Assembly: GCF_023701695.1 (NCBI RefSeq) | Contig: NZ_JAJOZC010000001.1 | Location: forward strand, 7,749,894-7,813,893 | Length of the DNA stretch: 64,000 bases | From: Streptomyces sp. RKAG290 | GTDB lineage: Bacteria; Actinomycetota; Actinomycetes; Streptomycetales; Streptomycetaceae | Reading direction: 5' to 3' | Shown: piece after piece, positions 17,616-27,553 of the stretch | How positions within the stretch are numbered: the first letter of the stretch is position 1 | Layout: each line of letters begins with the position of its first letter | Translations under genes and position numbers: made by a program | The notes under the pieces: model-generated | Told to the model about the DNA's origin: nothing | Database searches by the model: none | Seen by the model: the letters and a program-made list of their open reading frames with translations, nothing else

Positions 17616-19132
17616 TCAGGGGACCTTTACCCAGTCGAGGGTGCGTTCCACGGCCCGCTTCCAGCCTGCGTAGCCTTGCGTGCGCTGTTCGTCGGTCCAC
17701 TGCGGCGACCATCGTTTCGACTCATGCCAGTGGGTGCGCAGTTCGTCGGTGTTCTGCCAGAATCCGGTGGCGAGTCCTGCGGCGTATGCGGCGCCGAGAG
17801 CGGTGGTCTCCGCGACGACGGGGCGGCTGACCTGGACGCCGAGGACGTCGGACTGGATCTGCATGCAGAGATCGTTGGCGGTGACCCCGCCGTCGACCTT
17901 GAGCACATCGAGGTGGACGCCCGAGTCCTGTTCCATGGCTTCGACGACGTCACGGCTCTGATAGCAGATGGCTTCCAGTGTGGCCCGTGCCAGGTGGGCG
18001 TTGCTGTTGTACCTGGCCAGGCCGACGATCGCGCCGCGGGCGTCGGAGCGCCAGTACGGAGCGAAGAGGCCGGAGAATGCGGGAACGAAGTACATGCCTC
18101 CGTTGTCCTCGACGCTGCGGGCCAGTTCCTCGCTCTCGCCCGCCGACTTGATGATCTTCATCTGGTCGCGCAGCCACTGCACTGCGGATCCGGTGACCGC
18201 GATGGAGCCTTCGAGCGCGTAGACCGCGGGGCTGTCGCCGAACTGGTAGGCCACCGTGGTGAGGAGGCCGTGCTGCGAGCGGACCAGCTCGGTGCCGGTG
18301 TTCAGCAGCAGGAAGTTGCCGGTCCCGTAGGTGTTCTTGGCCTCGCCGGGGGCGAAGCAGACCTGGCCGACGGTGGCCGCCTGCTGGTCGCCCAGAACAC
18401 CGCCGATGGGGATGGCGGCACGCAGCGGCCGGGAGGTGCGGGTGGAGCCGTAGGCCTCGGGGTGCGAGGAGGGGTTGATCTTCGGGAGCATCGACCGGGG
18501 GATGTTGAAGAACCCCAGGAGTTCCTCGTCCCAGTCGAGGGTTTCCAGGTTCATCAGCATGGTGCGGCTCGCGTTGGTCACGTCGGTGGCGTGGATGCCG
18601 CCGTCGGGGCCGCCGGTGAGGTTCCACAGGACCAGGCATCGGTGTTGCCGAAGATGGCGTGACCGGCCTCCGCCGCTTCCCTGACGCCGTCGACGTTCTC
18701 CAGGATCCACTGGATCTTGCCACCGGAGAAGTAGGTGGCCGGCGGCAGCCCGGCCTTGCGGCGGATGATCTCGCCCTGTCCCGAGCGTTCGAGGTTCGCC
18801 GCGATGGCGTCGGTACGGGTGTCCTGCCACACGATGGCGTTGTAGTAGGGCCGCCCGTTGCGCGGGTCCCAGACCACCGTCGTCTCGCGCTGGTTGGTGA
18901 TCCCGATGGCCGCCAGGTCGCTCGGCGACAGACCGCCGTACCGCAGGGCGTTCTGCATCACCGAGTTGGTGCGCTCCCAGATCTCCACGGGGTCGTGTTC
19001 CACCCAACCGGAGCGAGGCAGGATCTGCTCGTGCTCCAGCTGGTGCTTGGCGACCTCGTTGCCGCCGTGATCGAAGATCATGAATCGGGTGCTGGTGGTC
19101 CCCTGGTCCACCGCGCCGATGAAGTCCGCCAT
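17616..19132 (-). CDS. glpK: Glycerol kinase (frameshifted in this sequence)
   Basis: 505 residues once one base is restored in a CC run at 18632-18633 (the frame changes between GNTDAW and VLWNLTGG). FGGY-family features: GAVDQGTTSTRFMIFD at the start (phosphate loop), WVEHDP, GITNQRETTVVW, the glycerol-binding NAIVWQDTRT, ATGSAVQWLRD-type core, and DGGVTANDLCMQIQSDVLG near residue 400. It phosphorylates glycerol to sn-glycerol 3-phosphate in the cytoplasm. The gene follows glpF with a 27-bp gap, so uptake and phosphorylation are co-expressed. No glpD or GylR-type regulator is found next to it here. Confidence 0.95.
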
Positions 19133-19159
19133 GATGTGCTGCCTCTCCGGCCGGTGTCG

Positions 19160-20005
19160 TCAGTCCGTGGGTGCCGGGGTGCGTCCCGGCGGTTCGGGAA
19201 CGGCGGACGGCAGGAACCGACCGACGAAGCCCTTGTAGAGGCCCGCGCCGAGCAGGCCGCCGACGAGCGGGCCCACGATGGGTACCCAGAAGTAGAGATT
19301 TCCGTACTGGTCCCGCCATGCAGTGTTGTAGCCGGTGATGAAGCTCGCCAGCCGGGGGCCGAAGTCACGGGCCGGGTTGATCGCGTAACCCGCGTTGGTT
19401 CCCCAGGCCATACCGATCGCGACCACGACCAGGCCGATGATGAACGGACCCATGTTCGAGCCGGGCGGGGTGTTCAGCAGGTCCGTGATGGCCATGATCA
19501 GCAACAGCAGGATGGCGGTGCCGATGACCTGGTCCCGGAACGCGCCCCACTCATGGACCGGCAGTGCCGGATTGCCGTTGGCCGGCAGCGTGGAGAACAC
19601 GGTCTGCGTCTTGAAGGTGTGGCCGGGGTCGGCCTTCGCCAGCGCCTCGCTGTAGTTCCATCGGACCAGGAGTGCGGCCACGAACGCGCCGGCCGTCTGC
19701 GCCGCCGCGTACGGAGCCACCTTGCTCCACGGGAACCCCTTGAACGCGGCCAGCGAGAGAGTCACCGCAGGATTGAGATGGGCCCCGCTCAGCCGCGCGG
19801 CCACGTAGACGCCGAGCGTGACACCCAGCCCCCACGCCCATGCGATGCTGTCGTGGTCCCCAAGGCCGCCGGCCGGATCCGTCAGCGCACCGCCCGCCAC
19901 CACTTGGGCCACGACACCGCACCCGAAAAGGATGAGGATCATCGTGCCCGCGAATTCGGCGGACAATTCGCTGACCAATCCGGACATTCTGCGTGGCTCA
20001 GCCAT
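19160..20005 (-). CDS. glpF: Glycerol uptake facilitator (aquaglyceroporin)
   Basis: 281 residues, intact. Six transmembrane helices and the two half-helices of the MIP family, with NPA boxes SGAHLNPAVT (about residue 74-83) and GYAINPARDFGPR (about 205-217). The Asp after the second NPAR box is the marker of glycerol-conducting members. It lets glycerol diffuse through the membrane for GlpK. The start ATG at 20005 is preceded by GGGAGCTTCC. It is first in the glpF-glpK operon. The leader upstream is unusually AT-rich around 20060-20100 and probably holds the promoter. Confidence 0.95.
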   Translation of the reverse strand: MAEPRRMSGLVSELSAEFAGTMILILFGCGVVAQVVAGGALTDPAGGLGDHDSIAWAWGLGVTLGVYVAARLSGAHLNPAVTLSLAAFKGFPWSKVAPYAAAQTAGAFVAALLVRWNYSEALAKADPGHTFKTQTVFSTLPANGNPALPVHEWGAFRDQVIGTAILLLLIMAITDLLNTPPGSNMGPFIIGLVVVAIGMAWGTNAGYAINPARDFGPRLASFITGYNTAWRDQYGNLYFWVPIVGPLVGGLLGAGLYKGFVGRFLPSAVPEPPGRTPAPTD

Positions 20006-20741
20006 GGAAGCTCCCTCCGCCGACGGAGCCGGCTGTCAACTTTCCGAGCAGGTGTCAGCAGGCTAAGACACTTCACAAAAATGGGCATATCGGGATGACT
20101 TGAATGCCGAGGCTGAGCGCGCAGGACCCATCACGGCGACAGACGGCCGAGGGGCGGTGCGTCGGAAGGTCGACGGACTGCTCGGGCGGGGTGGATCCGC
20201 CCGGCTGCGGACGGCGAGAGCGCTGACCCGATCGGGTGAGATCGGGGGCACCTCGCAGAGGTTCGGTCGCCTTCTGAGTCGGACCCCTGAGCCGTGCCTC
20301 CGTGCTGGGGCGGCGCTGTGACGCTGCTGGGGAATCTGCACCCCCGTCCCCTTCCCTCTGCGGGTTCCTGCCCCGCTGAGCACGTTCTGGCGCCGGTGAG
20401 ACTCTCCCGGACCGGCTCGAAGGACGTTGCTGCGCGCGAGTGAGTGGGGGCGCTGCCCAGCGAGACGTGCGCGTACGTTGCGCCGGTGTAGGGGGGCATG
20501 CGCTGAGCCAGTACGAAACGGGGCTGTCGATGGCGCGTGGGGTTCAGCTGCGGAGGAGCTCCTGCGGGTGGCTGGGGTGTGGCGGTCGTGTCCGGGCCCT
20601 GCCCGGGCCGGGCCGGGCTGGGGTCGGGCAATTCGTGGTGCCGCCGCCCGCCCATGCCCGTCCCCTCCCGTCCGGACTTGGGTGGGCGGCGGAAGCCGGG
20701 GGTGAGGGTGCCCTGGCTGCGCGGTTTCCTACACTCGCGGG
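20006..20741. other. Long intergenic region upstream of glpF
   Basis: No gene is supported on either strand over about 735 bp; frames here are Arg/Pro/Gly-rich without motifs. The 20045-20105 part is AT-richer and is the likely glpF promoter. On the right edge a TACACT -10-like hexamer at 20730-20735 lies 6 bases before the ATG at 20742, suggesting a leaderless transcript for the next gene. Confidence 0.45.
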
Positions 20742-20965
20742 ATGAATAGCTACGCGTGCACGCATTGCGGCACTGTCGGCCTGGTGGATGGTTTCGTCGA
20801 GGATGCCGGGGAGTACTCGCGCGGGTACGCGCGCTGGATCGAGGGTGCGTTGGAGCGGGGGGTTTTCGGGGCGCCAAGCGGATGGGCCGGCCTCGGCGAC
20901 AGATAGAGGCGTTCCGTTGCCCCAAGTGCGGGCACCTGGAGCTGTTCGCCACCGGCGAGGTGTAG
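20742..20965 (+). CDS. Small zinc-ribbon protein (frameshifted in this sequence)
   Basis: The frame from ATG 20742 starts MNSYACTHCGTVGLVDGF and the other frame ends FRCPKCGHLELFATGEV at 20965. One base is missing in GGGG at 20868-20871 (FGGAKR restored). The 74-residue product has CTHC near the N-terminus and CPKC near the C-terminus, likely one zinc site built from both ends. No ribosome binding site is visible and a -10-like TACACT sits 6 bases upstream, so translation may be leaderless. Terminated by the hairpin at 20983-21018. Confidence 0.65.
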
Positions 20966-20982
20966 GTGGGGCCTTGTTGTCC

Positions 20983-21018
20983 GAGGCCGTCTGCGCGAGC
21001 GTCCGCACAGACGGCCTC
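20983..21018 (+). terminator. Hairpin terminator
   Basis: 11-bp perfect stem: GAGGCCGTCTG (20983-20993) and CAGACGGCCTC (21008-21018), 14-nt loop, followed by TT. It lies 18 bp after the small zinc-ribbon gene. Confidence 0.75.
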
Positions 21019-21058
21019 TTCGGGTTCCTGATCGTCTCAGCGTGCGTTGGGGTGTCGG

Positions 21059-21253
21059 TCACTCGTCGTCGGGTCGCTGAAGTACGTGCCTGAAGTCACC
21101 GGCGTAGAGGAGGCCGGCCAGCAGTACCTGGATCATGGTGGCGATGCCGGGATCCCGGAGGGTCAGCCCGTCAGAGCACCATAAGCAGGGCCGTCCAGGA
21201 TCCTCATGTTCCGCATACGACCCGTCACATAACCTCGTGCGGGGAGACCTCAC
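21059..21253 (-). CDS. Small hypothetical protein with CxxC-like segment
   Basis: 64 residues from a GTG. It has an N-terminal part with Cys and His (RLCDGSYAEHEDPGRPCLWC) and a hydrophobic C-terminal helix (IATMIQVLLAGLLYAG) ending FRHVLQRPDDE. GC3 is moderate. No family recognised. It is divergent from the exonuclease/phosphatase gene at 21289. It could be spurious. Confidence 0.35.
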   Translation of the reverse strand: MRSPRTRLCDGSYAEHEDPGRPCLWCSDGLTLRDPGIATMIQVLLAGLLYAGDFRHVLQRPDDE

Positions 21254-21288
21254 ATGAGGGCGTCTGTCTCCACTCAGAGGAGGCGAAG

Positions 21289-22130
21289 GTGACCGGAACC
21301 GGCGCGCGGTGGCTCGCTGGCGCGCTGATCATTGCCTGCGTGCTGCTCGCCGGCTCCAGCGCACCGAACGGTGCCCACATTGCCAAGCCGCTGCCGGCCG
21401 ACGCCCCCAAGGAGGTCGTGCCTAACCGGGTCATGACGTGGAACATCTGCAATCCCTGCAAGGGGAGCGGCCAGAACATCGGCCGAGCGGCGGAGATCGC
21501 CACGTACGCCCCGCAGGTCATCGGCCTGCAAGAAGCGTGCGTGGGCGATGTCGAGAAGATCCGGGATCATCTGCAGTACTCGTACGGGCTGATCTACCAC
21601 GTCGAGTACGGATCGGTCCTGCAGAGTTGGAGCCGCTGCGGGGGAGCGCCCTGGGATCCGGGCGGCTTCGGCCAGGCAATTCTCTCGGCCGCTCCGATGA
21701 CAAATCTTGTGAACGTGGAGTACCCGAAGGCGGTTCCGAGGACCGCGGGTACATGGCCGTCACCACCGTCGTGGACGGCCGGCCCGTGCGGGTCTTCAAC
21801 ACGCACCTGGCCGAGCGGAGGCAGGAGTCAGTCCGCGTGAAGCAGGCCGGCGTACTGGCGAAGGCGGTCGCCGGGCATGAAGGCACGATAGTTCTCGGTG
21901 ACTTCAACGCGGTGCCGAACGCCGCCGAACTCACCGGGATGTGGGGCCTGGCCGCAGACGCGGACCCCGAGTGCGGTCCCTCGGCGGCGGGTACGTGCGA
22001 GCCGACCACCGATTGGCGCAGCAAGTTCGACTACATCTTTCTGCGTGGCTTCGACCCGCTCGACCAAGAGGTGCATCTCACTCCGTACTCGGACCACGAT
22101 CTGGTGCAGGCCGATCTGAGGCGGGCGTAA
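21289..22130 (+). CDS. Secreted endonuclease/exonuclease/phosphatase family protein (frameshifted)
   Basis: GTG 21289 with AGAGGAGG at 21276-21283. A signal peptide (LAGALIIACVLLAGSSA) is followed by VMTWNICNPCKGSGQN, the EEP family opening with metal-site Asn; LQEACVGD supplies the Glu. The second frame carries FNTHLAER, IVLGDFNAVPNA (Asp/Asn catalytic pair) and YSDHDLV (terminal His). The frames join when one G is restored at 21729-21730, giving about 281 residues. Family members are metal-dependent phosphodiesterases acting on DNA, sphingomyelin or phosphoinositides; secretion suggests an extracellular substrate. Confidence 0.85.
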
Positions 22131-22281
22131 CGAGGTCCGGCGCTGTCAGCGCGTTCTGTTGGCGCCCTTGGCGCCCAGGGGAAGGAAGCGAGCGCCTACC
22201 TGGTTGGTGTCACGGTCGACGGCGAGCTACCGGCCCGGTCACCCTTTCCCTGCCGCTGATCGCAACTCCTACCAGGACGCC

Positions 22282-22656
22282 CTAAGCGCCTGGAAGGAAC
22301 AGGCAGAACGGATGGCCGTGTGGGTCGCGGAGGACCCTCACGTCCTTCTGGGGCTGGTGCTCCTCCAACGTTGCTCCGAGGGCGCAAGCCCGCTCCGTCT
22401 CCGCTTCCAGGTCATCGACCTGTACGTCCAGGTGCGCTTGCATCTGCTGCGTGCCCGAGCGCTGCGGCCACGTCGGAGGAACGTGATCGGCTTCCAGCTG
22501 GAAACTGAGGCTGGGGCGTTCCTGGCCGAGAGCTTTCAGCCGGACCCACTCCGGACTGCGCTCCACTTCTTCCCAGGCGAGGAGTGCCCGATAGGAGTCG
22601 GCCAGCGCGGGAGGATCGGGCGTACCGAGGACAAAGGCACCGAGTGACGTCGTCAT
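22282..22656 (-). CDS. VOC (glyoxalase-fold) family protein
   Basis: 124 residues from the ATG at 22656 (MTTSLGAFVLGTPDPPALAD). Two beta-alpha-beta-beta-beta units are visible: the first ends with LSFQLEADHVPPTWP, the second holds MQAHLDVQVDDLEAETERA and ends DPHGHPFCLFLPG, the typical VOC ending. Members bind metals and act as dioxygenases, isomerases or antibiotic-binding proteins; nothing here picks one. An upstream in-frame start (22734) was rejected because the added residues are not conserved. Confidence 0.8.
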   Translation of the reverse strand: MTTSLGAFVLGTPDPPALADSYRALLAWEEVERSPEWVRLKALGQERPSLSFQLEADHVPPTWPQRSGTQQMQAHLDVQVDDLEAETERACALGATLEEHQPQKDVRVLRDPHGHPFCLFLPGA

Positions 22657-23260
22657 TGCTTCCGCCTTGCCCGGATGCTCCATCTCAGGCATCCGTAGCC
22701 AACTATCCGCCCGTGGCGCAGCGGATACCGGCAAGGGTGCCCGGCCGCCTGCCAGGGCGAACCCCGGGGCGGGACCCTGGCTATAGCCGGGTCAGCGCCC
22801 GGCCTCCAACCTCAAGTCCGGCGGGGGAGTGCGTGGCCGTCCAAGTCTACGGCGAGGGTGCGCGGCCTGGCGCCGGCGCGCGCTCGGCGTGGTGAGGGCT
22901 CAGGTCCCTGGAGCCGTGCCGGAATCCGGTGGCCGAGCTGCACCTGGAGGACTTCCTGCCCGCGGACCCGGCCACCGGCGAACTGCTCCGCCGCCGCGAG
23001 GACGCCCGGGGGACAGGCGGTCGTCACGTCGGCATGATCAGCCCGGCGGACCCGTGGAGCCGGTTCGGGCCGAAGCTCCGCCACCGTGCAGTCGGCAGTG
23101 GAAGCCCAACTCGCGGCCGCTCCGAGGAACACCCATGAACTGGAGGAGGAACGCGAAATCCTCGCACGCCGGTCCGGCATTGCTGGCCGAGAGAACGTGC
23201 TCGTGAGCCGTTGCCCGTCCGTTGACGATCACCAGGGCCGTTTTGGCTCACGCAGTTGTG
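22657..23260. other. Gene-poor stretch with transposase-like scraps
   Basis: No intact gene. A plus-strand piece near 22929-23050 reads VAELHLEDFLPADPATGELL and has good GC3; another at 23086-23175 reads THELEEEREILARR, reminiscent of the leucine-rich end of IS3-type OrfA proteins. They are in different frames and are best seen as decayed DNA. Confidence 0.35.
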
Positions 23261-23905
23261 CTACTTGATGAGGGCGGGCAGTTCACGCATGTCGTGGAAG
23301 ACGACGACGTCGGGACCCTCAAGTCGTTGCGCCGGGGTCAGCCCGCCTGCGTAGCCGAAGGCCCGCATGCCGGCGGCTCGGGCGGCAAGGACGCCGGGCC
23401 GGCTGTCCTCGACCACCACACAGGCGGCGGGATCGGCGCCCATCTGTCGCGCGGCGTGCAGGAACAGGTCAGGTGCCGGCTTCCCGCGGGAGACCTCGGA
23501 GGCGCTGTAGATGTGGCCCGCGAAGCGTTCGTAGAGTCCCGTGCGACCCAGGGTGTGCCGCATCTTGTCGTGCGAGCCGCTGGAAGCCACACACATCGGC
23601 AGAGTGAGCGCGTCGAGCGCTTCCGGCAGACCCGGGACGGGGGTGAGCCCGGCGTCCACGGCCTCCTTGTGCAACTGCTCGAACTGTTCCGACCAGATCG
23701 CGGCTGTCTCCTCGCCAAGCCGTGCGGCGACCTGCTCGCGGATGTCGGCGTGCGAGCGCCCTATGAACCGGTCGACGACCTCGTCCTCGGTGAGCGGCCA
23801 GCCCAGCTTCTCTCCAAGGGCGACCTGTACGCGTGCGGCGATGCGTTCACTGTCGACCAGCACGCCGTCGCAGTCGAATATGACGAGTTCAATCGGCTTG
23901 ATCAT
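23261..23905 (-). CDS. HAD-superfamily hydrolase (phosphatase/phosphoglucomutase-like)
   Basis: 214 residues from ATG 23905. All four HAD motifs are present: FDCDGVLVDSE (motif I with both Asp, residues about 9-19), VASSGS (motif II), the Lys in SRGKPAPDLFL (motif III) and VVVEDSRPGVLAARAAGM (motif IV). The cap domain is helical and inserted after motif I, as in beta-phosphoglucomutase and sugar-phosphate phosphatases. The substrate is probably a small phosphorylated sugar. It is intact and stands alone. Confidence 0.92.
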   Translation of the reverse strand: MIKPIELVIFDCDGVLVDSERIAARVQVALGEKLGWPLTEDEVVDRFIGRSHADIREQVAARLGEETAAIWSEQFEQLHKEAVDAGLTPVPGLPEALDALTLPMCVASSGSHDKMRHTLGRTGLYERFAGHIYSASEVSRGKPAPDLFLHAARQMGADPAACVVVEDSRPGVLAARAAGMRAFGYAGGLTPAQRLEGPDVVVFHDMRELPALIK

Positions 23906-23977
23906 CCCGCAGCATATGACTTGACGCGTCACCGGCAGCATGGAGATGACCGGTTCGCCGACTGCCACTTCCGGGGC

Positions 23978-24027
23978 ACGCCGAAGGCGCCATGCCACGC
24001 AGTGGCGGGGCATGGCGCCTTCGGCGT
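23978..24027 (-). terminator. Strong 19-bp stem hairpin terminator
   Basis: Perfect arms at 23978-23996 and 24009-24027 with a 12-nt loop. It lies 26 bp past the stop of the minus-strand FG-GAP remnant and upstream of the HAD gene, so it probably ended the transcript of the lost gene. Confidence 0.8.
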
Positions 24028-24053
24028 CGTGGCCAGGATGCTGAACGAACAGG

Positions 24054-24155
24054 TCAGTAGATGTCGTCGTAGATGTTCCAGCCGTAGCCGATCTCCACGC
24101 GCTTGTTGATCTTCCCGGTTCCCGTGGACGTGTAGCGGTACAGGTCGCCCTTGAC
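24054..24155 (-). pseudogene. C-terminal remnant of an FG-GAP/VCBS-repeat secreted protein
   Basis: The minus-strand frame reads KGDLYRYTSTGTGKINKRVE and then IGYGWNIYDDIY before a stop at 24054-24056. DLYRY...IGxGWNxY is the standard last blade of Streptomyces FG-GAP propeller proteins, which are normally several hundred residues long. Only about 33 residues remain; upstream the frame breaks. Confidence 0.6.
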
Positions 24156-24194
24156 GGGACGTCCCACCGCCTACCGTGCACGAGGTCGTTCGGC

Positions 24195-24386
24195 TCAGCT
24201 CTTCCTCGGCACTTCGATGTCGTAGGCCAGCGCATAAACGATGTCCCGGGCTTGGCGTAGGTCGTAGCCAGTCGCGTCCACGATCACCTTGAGCGCGCGG
24301 AAGGTGTCGCCGCCCAGCATGAACATGCGTGCGTCGGCCTGCGCCTCGGCCGGCACCGGCAGGGCGCGGGCTCGCCGTGGATCCAC
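24195..24386 (-). CDS. Small conserved hypothetical protein (63 aa)
   Basis: 63 residues from GTG 24386, preceded by GCGGAGC. The C-terminal two-thirds (MLGGDTFRALKVIVDATGYD and LRQARDIVYALAYDIEVP) looks like a compact helix-strand-helix unit with typical codon bias. The N-terminus is Ala/Arg-rich. No family recognised and no clear partner gene. Confidence 0.5.
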   Translation of the reverse strand: MDPRRARALPVPAEAQADARMFMLGGDTFRALKVIVDATGYDLRQARDIVYALAYDIEVPRKS

Positions 24387-24571
24387 GCTCCGCGGGATCT
24401 TTGGCAGCCCGCCTCCTTTTTCCTGCCCCGAACACCTTCAGCCCCTAACCCCTCTACCGCACGACCAGTTCGTGGACCGCATCCTATCCGGACGGTGAGC
24501 GGGTTCCGCTCGACCGTCTGACCCGGCCCCCGCCCCAGGTCCCGGCTCCGTCCTCGTCCGCTCATTGCGCG

Positions 24572-25885
24572 TCAGAGCCGGGCCGGCGTGGCGGCACGTG
24601 CCGGCAGCTGGAGCCCCAGGTTCTCGCGCAAGGTGGTGCCGGTGTAGTCCTCCGCGACGATCTTCCGCCGGCGCAGCTCGTGGAGCAGGCCGTTGACGGC
24701 GAAGTCGTGCTGCTGCGGGTCCGCGAGGCCGTTGAGCGAGATCACGTCGAGGACACCTGCCCGGAAGCGTTCCTCGACGGCGTCGGCCAGCTGCTCGGGT
24801 GTTCCCGCGACGGCCCAATGGCCCGTGTCCTGGGCCGCGATGACGAGCTCGCGCAGCGTGTAGCCCTGTCGCGCGTAGCGGGCGAAGATGTCCACCCGGC
24901 CGCGGCGGCGGTTCACCGAAGTGACGTCGGGCAGCATGCTTTCCGGCAGTTTCGAGTCGAGCGGTAGCTCCGACAGGTCGACGCCGCCGCCGAGCATGTC
25001 GGCCACCTGCGTCCGGCCGCGTTCGAAGTCGATCGCCTCGCGCCTCTCGTGTACGAGCCGCTGGGCCTCCTGCTCGGTGGCGCCGTACGTGGCGTGGAAC
25101 GAGCTGAAGATCAGGGGCAGACCGCCGGCCCGCCCCAGCTGCGCGGCCCGGTCGCGGATCTTCCGGGTGAAGTCCACCGCGACGTCGAGCGTGGGGAGTG
25201 AGGTGAAGACGATCTCGGCGTAGCGGGCGCCGAGTTCCGTGCCCGCCTCGGACTGCCCTGCCTGGATCTGCACGGGGCGCCGTTGCGGCAGCGGCGGGAT
25301 GTTCAGCGGACCGGCGACAGTGAAGTAGGGGCCCGAGTGGTGGATCGGACGCACGCGCTCGCGGTGCAGTACGGCCCGGCCGTCCGGCCCGACCGTCAGC
25401 GCACCGGGTCCCCAGCTGTCCCACAGTGCGTTGACCACCTCCAGCGTCTCCGCTGCCCGGGCGTAGCGCTCCTGCGGGCTGGGCAGCTCGCCGGGGCCGA
25501 AGTTCTCCTCCCCGAGGGAGGAGGTCACCAGGTTCCAGGCCGCCCGGCCGTTGCTGACGTGGTCGAGGGTGCCGAAGAGCCGGGCAAGGTTGAACGGGTG
25601 GTGGAACGTCGTCGAGACTGTGGCGATCAACCCGATTTGCGACGTCACCTGGCTCAGCGCCGACACGAAGACCAGCGGCTCCTGCGATCCGATGGCGCCC
25701 TGGGCGTGGAAGCTGAGCAGATCGGCGGTGAACAGGGCGTCGATCCGGGCCTTCTCGGCGAGCTTCGCCACCCGTACCGCGGTGTCCAGTGTGGATCGCG
25801 TCGGGTCGACCGCCAGGTCGTACGTCTCCGACGTGCCGCCTGCCGCGGTCACCGTCTTGAGCGTTCTGGGCCGTACTGCGCTCAC
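24572..25885 (-). CDS. NtaA/DmoA-family FMN-dependent monooxygenase (luciferase-like)
   Basis: 437 residues from GTG 25885, preceded by GGGAAG. Bacterial-luciferase-like TIM barrel with features of the nitrilotriacetate/dimethylsulfide monooxygenase subgroup: FTADLLSFHAQGAIGSQEPL, ATVSTTFHHPFNLAR, DHVSNGRAAWNLVTS (the family signature, residues about 125-140), and GQSEAGTELGARYAE. These enzymes use reduced FMN supplied by a separate reductase to oxidise C-N or C-S bonds. No flavin reductase or transporter gene is adjacent, so the substrate is unknown. The frame is intact. Confidence 0.92.
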   Translation of the reverse strand: MSAVRPRTLKTVTAAGGTSETYDLAVDPTRSTLDTAVRVAKLAEKARIDALFTADLLSFHAQGAIGSQEPLVFVSALSQVTSQIGLIATVSTTFHHPFNLARLFGTLDHVSNGRAAWNLVTSSLGEENFGPGELPSPQERYARAAETLEVVNALWDSWGPGALTVGPDGRAVLHRERVRPIHHSGPYFTVAGPLNIPPLPQRRPVQIQAGQSEAGTELGARYAEIVFTSLPTLDVAVDFTRKIRDRAAQLGRAGGLPLIFSSFHATYGATEQEAQRLVHERREAIDFERGRTQVADMLGGGVDLSELPLDSKLPESMLPDVTSVNRRRGRVDIFARYARQGYTLRELVIAAQDTGHWAVAGTPEQLADAVEERFRAGVLDVISLNGLADPQQHDFAVNGLLHELRRRKIVAEDYTGTTLRENLGLQLPARAATPARL

Positions 25886-26045
25886 AACTTTTCTTCCCTT
25901 CTCGCCAGGTTGGGGTGGTAGGTGCGGCAGGCGGGCCCCGCGCCCAGGTCGTGCGCGGCGGGGCCCGCCCGGTGGAGTGGGCAGTGCTGGTGCGAGGCGT
26001 CGTCCGTTCGGGTGGCGGCGCGCCTCGCGGATCGCTGCCGGACCG

Positions 26046-27255
26046 TTACGGAACGAGCCGGAGCAGCTTGTTCGGTGAGCCCGCACCGATGCCGCTGAGG
26101 ACGCCGTTGGTCGCGCCGTTCACCACTGCGGCGGCCACGGTCGCGGGAGAGGCGCCGGGGTGGGCCGTCAGGTAGAGGGCCGCCACGCCGGAGACGTGCG
26201 GAGCGGCGAAGGAGGTGCCGTCGCCCGTGTAAGTGGCGGTGTCGGAGGTGTTCCAGCCCGCCGTGATGCCGGAGCCGGGGGCGAAGACGTCAACCCTGGG
26301 ACCGTAGTTGGAGTAGCTGGCCCGCGCGTCGGTTCGGGTGGTGGCACCGACCGTGATCGCGTTCGCCACCCTGGCGGGCGAGGAGTTGGACGCCAGGGCG
26401 CCCGAATTGCCCGCGGCGATCGAGTAGGTCACGCCGGAGGCGATCGACTTGTCCACCGCGCTGTCGAGCGTGGCGCTGACCCGCCGCCGAGGGAGACGTT
26501 GGCGACGGAGTTGGCGACGTGGTGGGCGGTGATCCAGTCCACGCCCGCGATCACGCCGGCCGTGGTGCCGGAGCCGTCGTTCCCGAGGACGCGGACGGCC
26601 ACGATCTTGGCCTTCTTGGCGACGCCGTACGTGGTCCCGGCGACGGTGGTGGCGACATGGGTGCCGTGGCCGTAGCCGTCCTGCGCGGTGGCATCGTTGT
26701 CGACGAAGTCGTAGCCGTACGAGGCGCGACCGGCGATCTGCTGGTGGGTGATGCGCACACCCGTGTCCAGGACGTAGACGGTCGAGCCGCCGCCACCGCT
26801 GTCGGGGTAGGTGTAGGTCCCGCTCAGCGGAAGAGCTGCCTGGTCGATCCGGTCCAGGCCCAGGGCGCGTTGGCCTGGGTACCGAGCGCGCGGACGACCT
26901 GGTCCTGCTCGACGGACGCGACCGCGGGGTCGGCCGCCAGCCGCCTGGCCTCGGCGCCGGTGAGGGCGGTGGCGTAGCCGTTCAGGGCCGAGGTGTAGGT
27001 CCGCTTCACCGTTCCGCCGTAACGGGATATGAGGCTTCTGCCCTGGGAGGCCGTCGCCTTGAAGCCGGCGCCGCTGCGCAGTGTGACGAGGTAGCTGCCG
27101 GGTACGGCGTCGGCGGCATTGGCGTTCAGCACGGTGCCTTCGGCCGGTGCGGCCGCTGCGGGAAGTGCCGAGACGGAGCCGGCGACCGCCGCCGCCGCGG
27201 CCGTGGTGGCGATCGCCGTGGCGATCCGCCGCTTCATGGTGCGTAATGCTGACAT
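26046..27255 (-). CDS. Secreted subtilisin-family (S8) serine protease with I9 propeptide (frameshifted twice)
   Basis: Start ATG 27255 with GAGGAGG 8 bases upstream. Signal peptide (residues about 1-38), then an inhibitor-I9 propeptide (VPGSYLVTLRSGAGF to ASVEQDQVV), then the catalytic domain: VYVLDTGVR (Asp), DGYGHGTHVA (His), AAGNSG (oxyanion Asn), GDGTSFAAPHVSG (Ser). The three pieces are in three frames, joined by restoring one base at 26859-26861 (PWGLDRIDQ) and one at 26480-26482 (GGGVSATLDSA). The full length of about 403 residues fits proteinase-K-like secreted proteases of Streptomyces. It digests external protein. Confidence 0.92.
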
Positions 27256-27553
27256 GGGGAGGGTCCTCCTCGAGCGGCACGCGCCATGAGGTTCGGACGC
27301 ATGCTCAGCCGGACGCGGCACACCGGATCGGTGCCGCAGAGCGACGATGCGCCGACGCCGAGTAGCGCGGCAAGGATTTCCCGCCGCATGTCATGGACAA
27401 GACACAGAGGGCCATCATGCGCAGCACTGCGGCAACATGGGATCCGCGCGCGACACAATCACCACCGCGTCGGCGGCCGCCGAGCGGCCCGGTCGTGGAG
27501 TTGGTGAAGTACGTGCCCGTGCGTTCCTCCCACCGGACCTGTGATGGTCGAGG

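Noticed and set aside
22713..22790. tRNA-like 5-prime sequence (GCCCGTGGCGCAGCGGATA)
   Set aside because: It resembles an acceptor/D-arm start, but no anticodon arm or T-loop (GTTCGAAT) follows at the right distance.
24438..25424. 328-codon minus-strand frame in the flavin monooxygenase region
   Set aside because: Arg/Ala/Gly/Pro-rich shadow of the real gene in the neighbouring frame.
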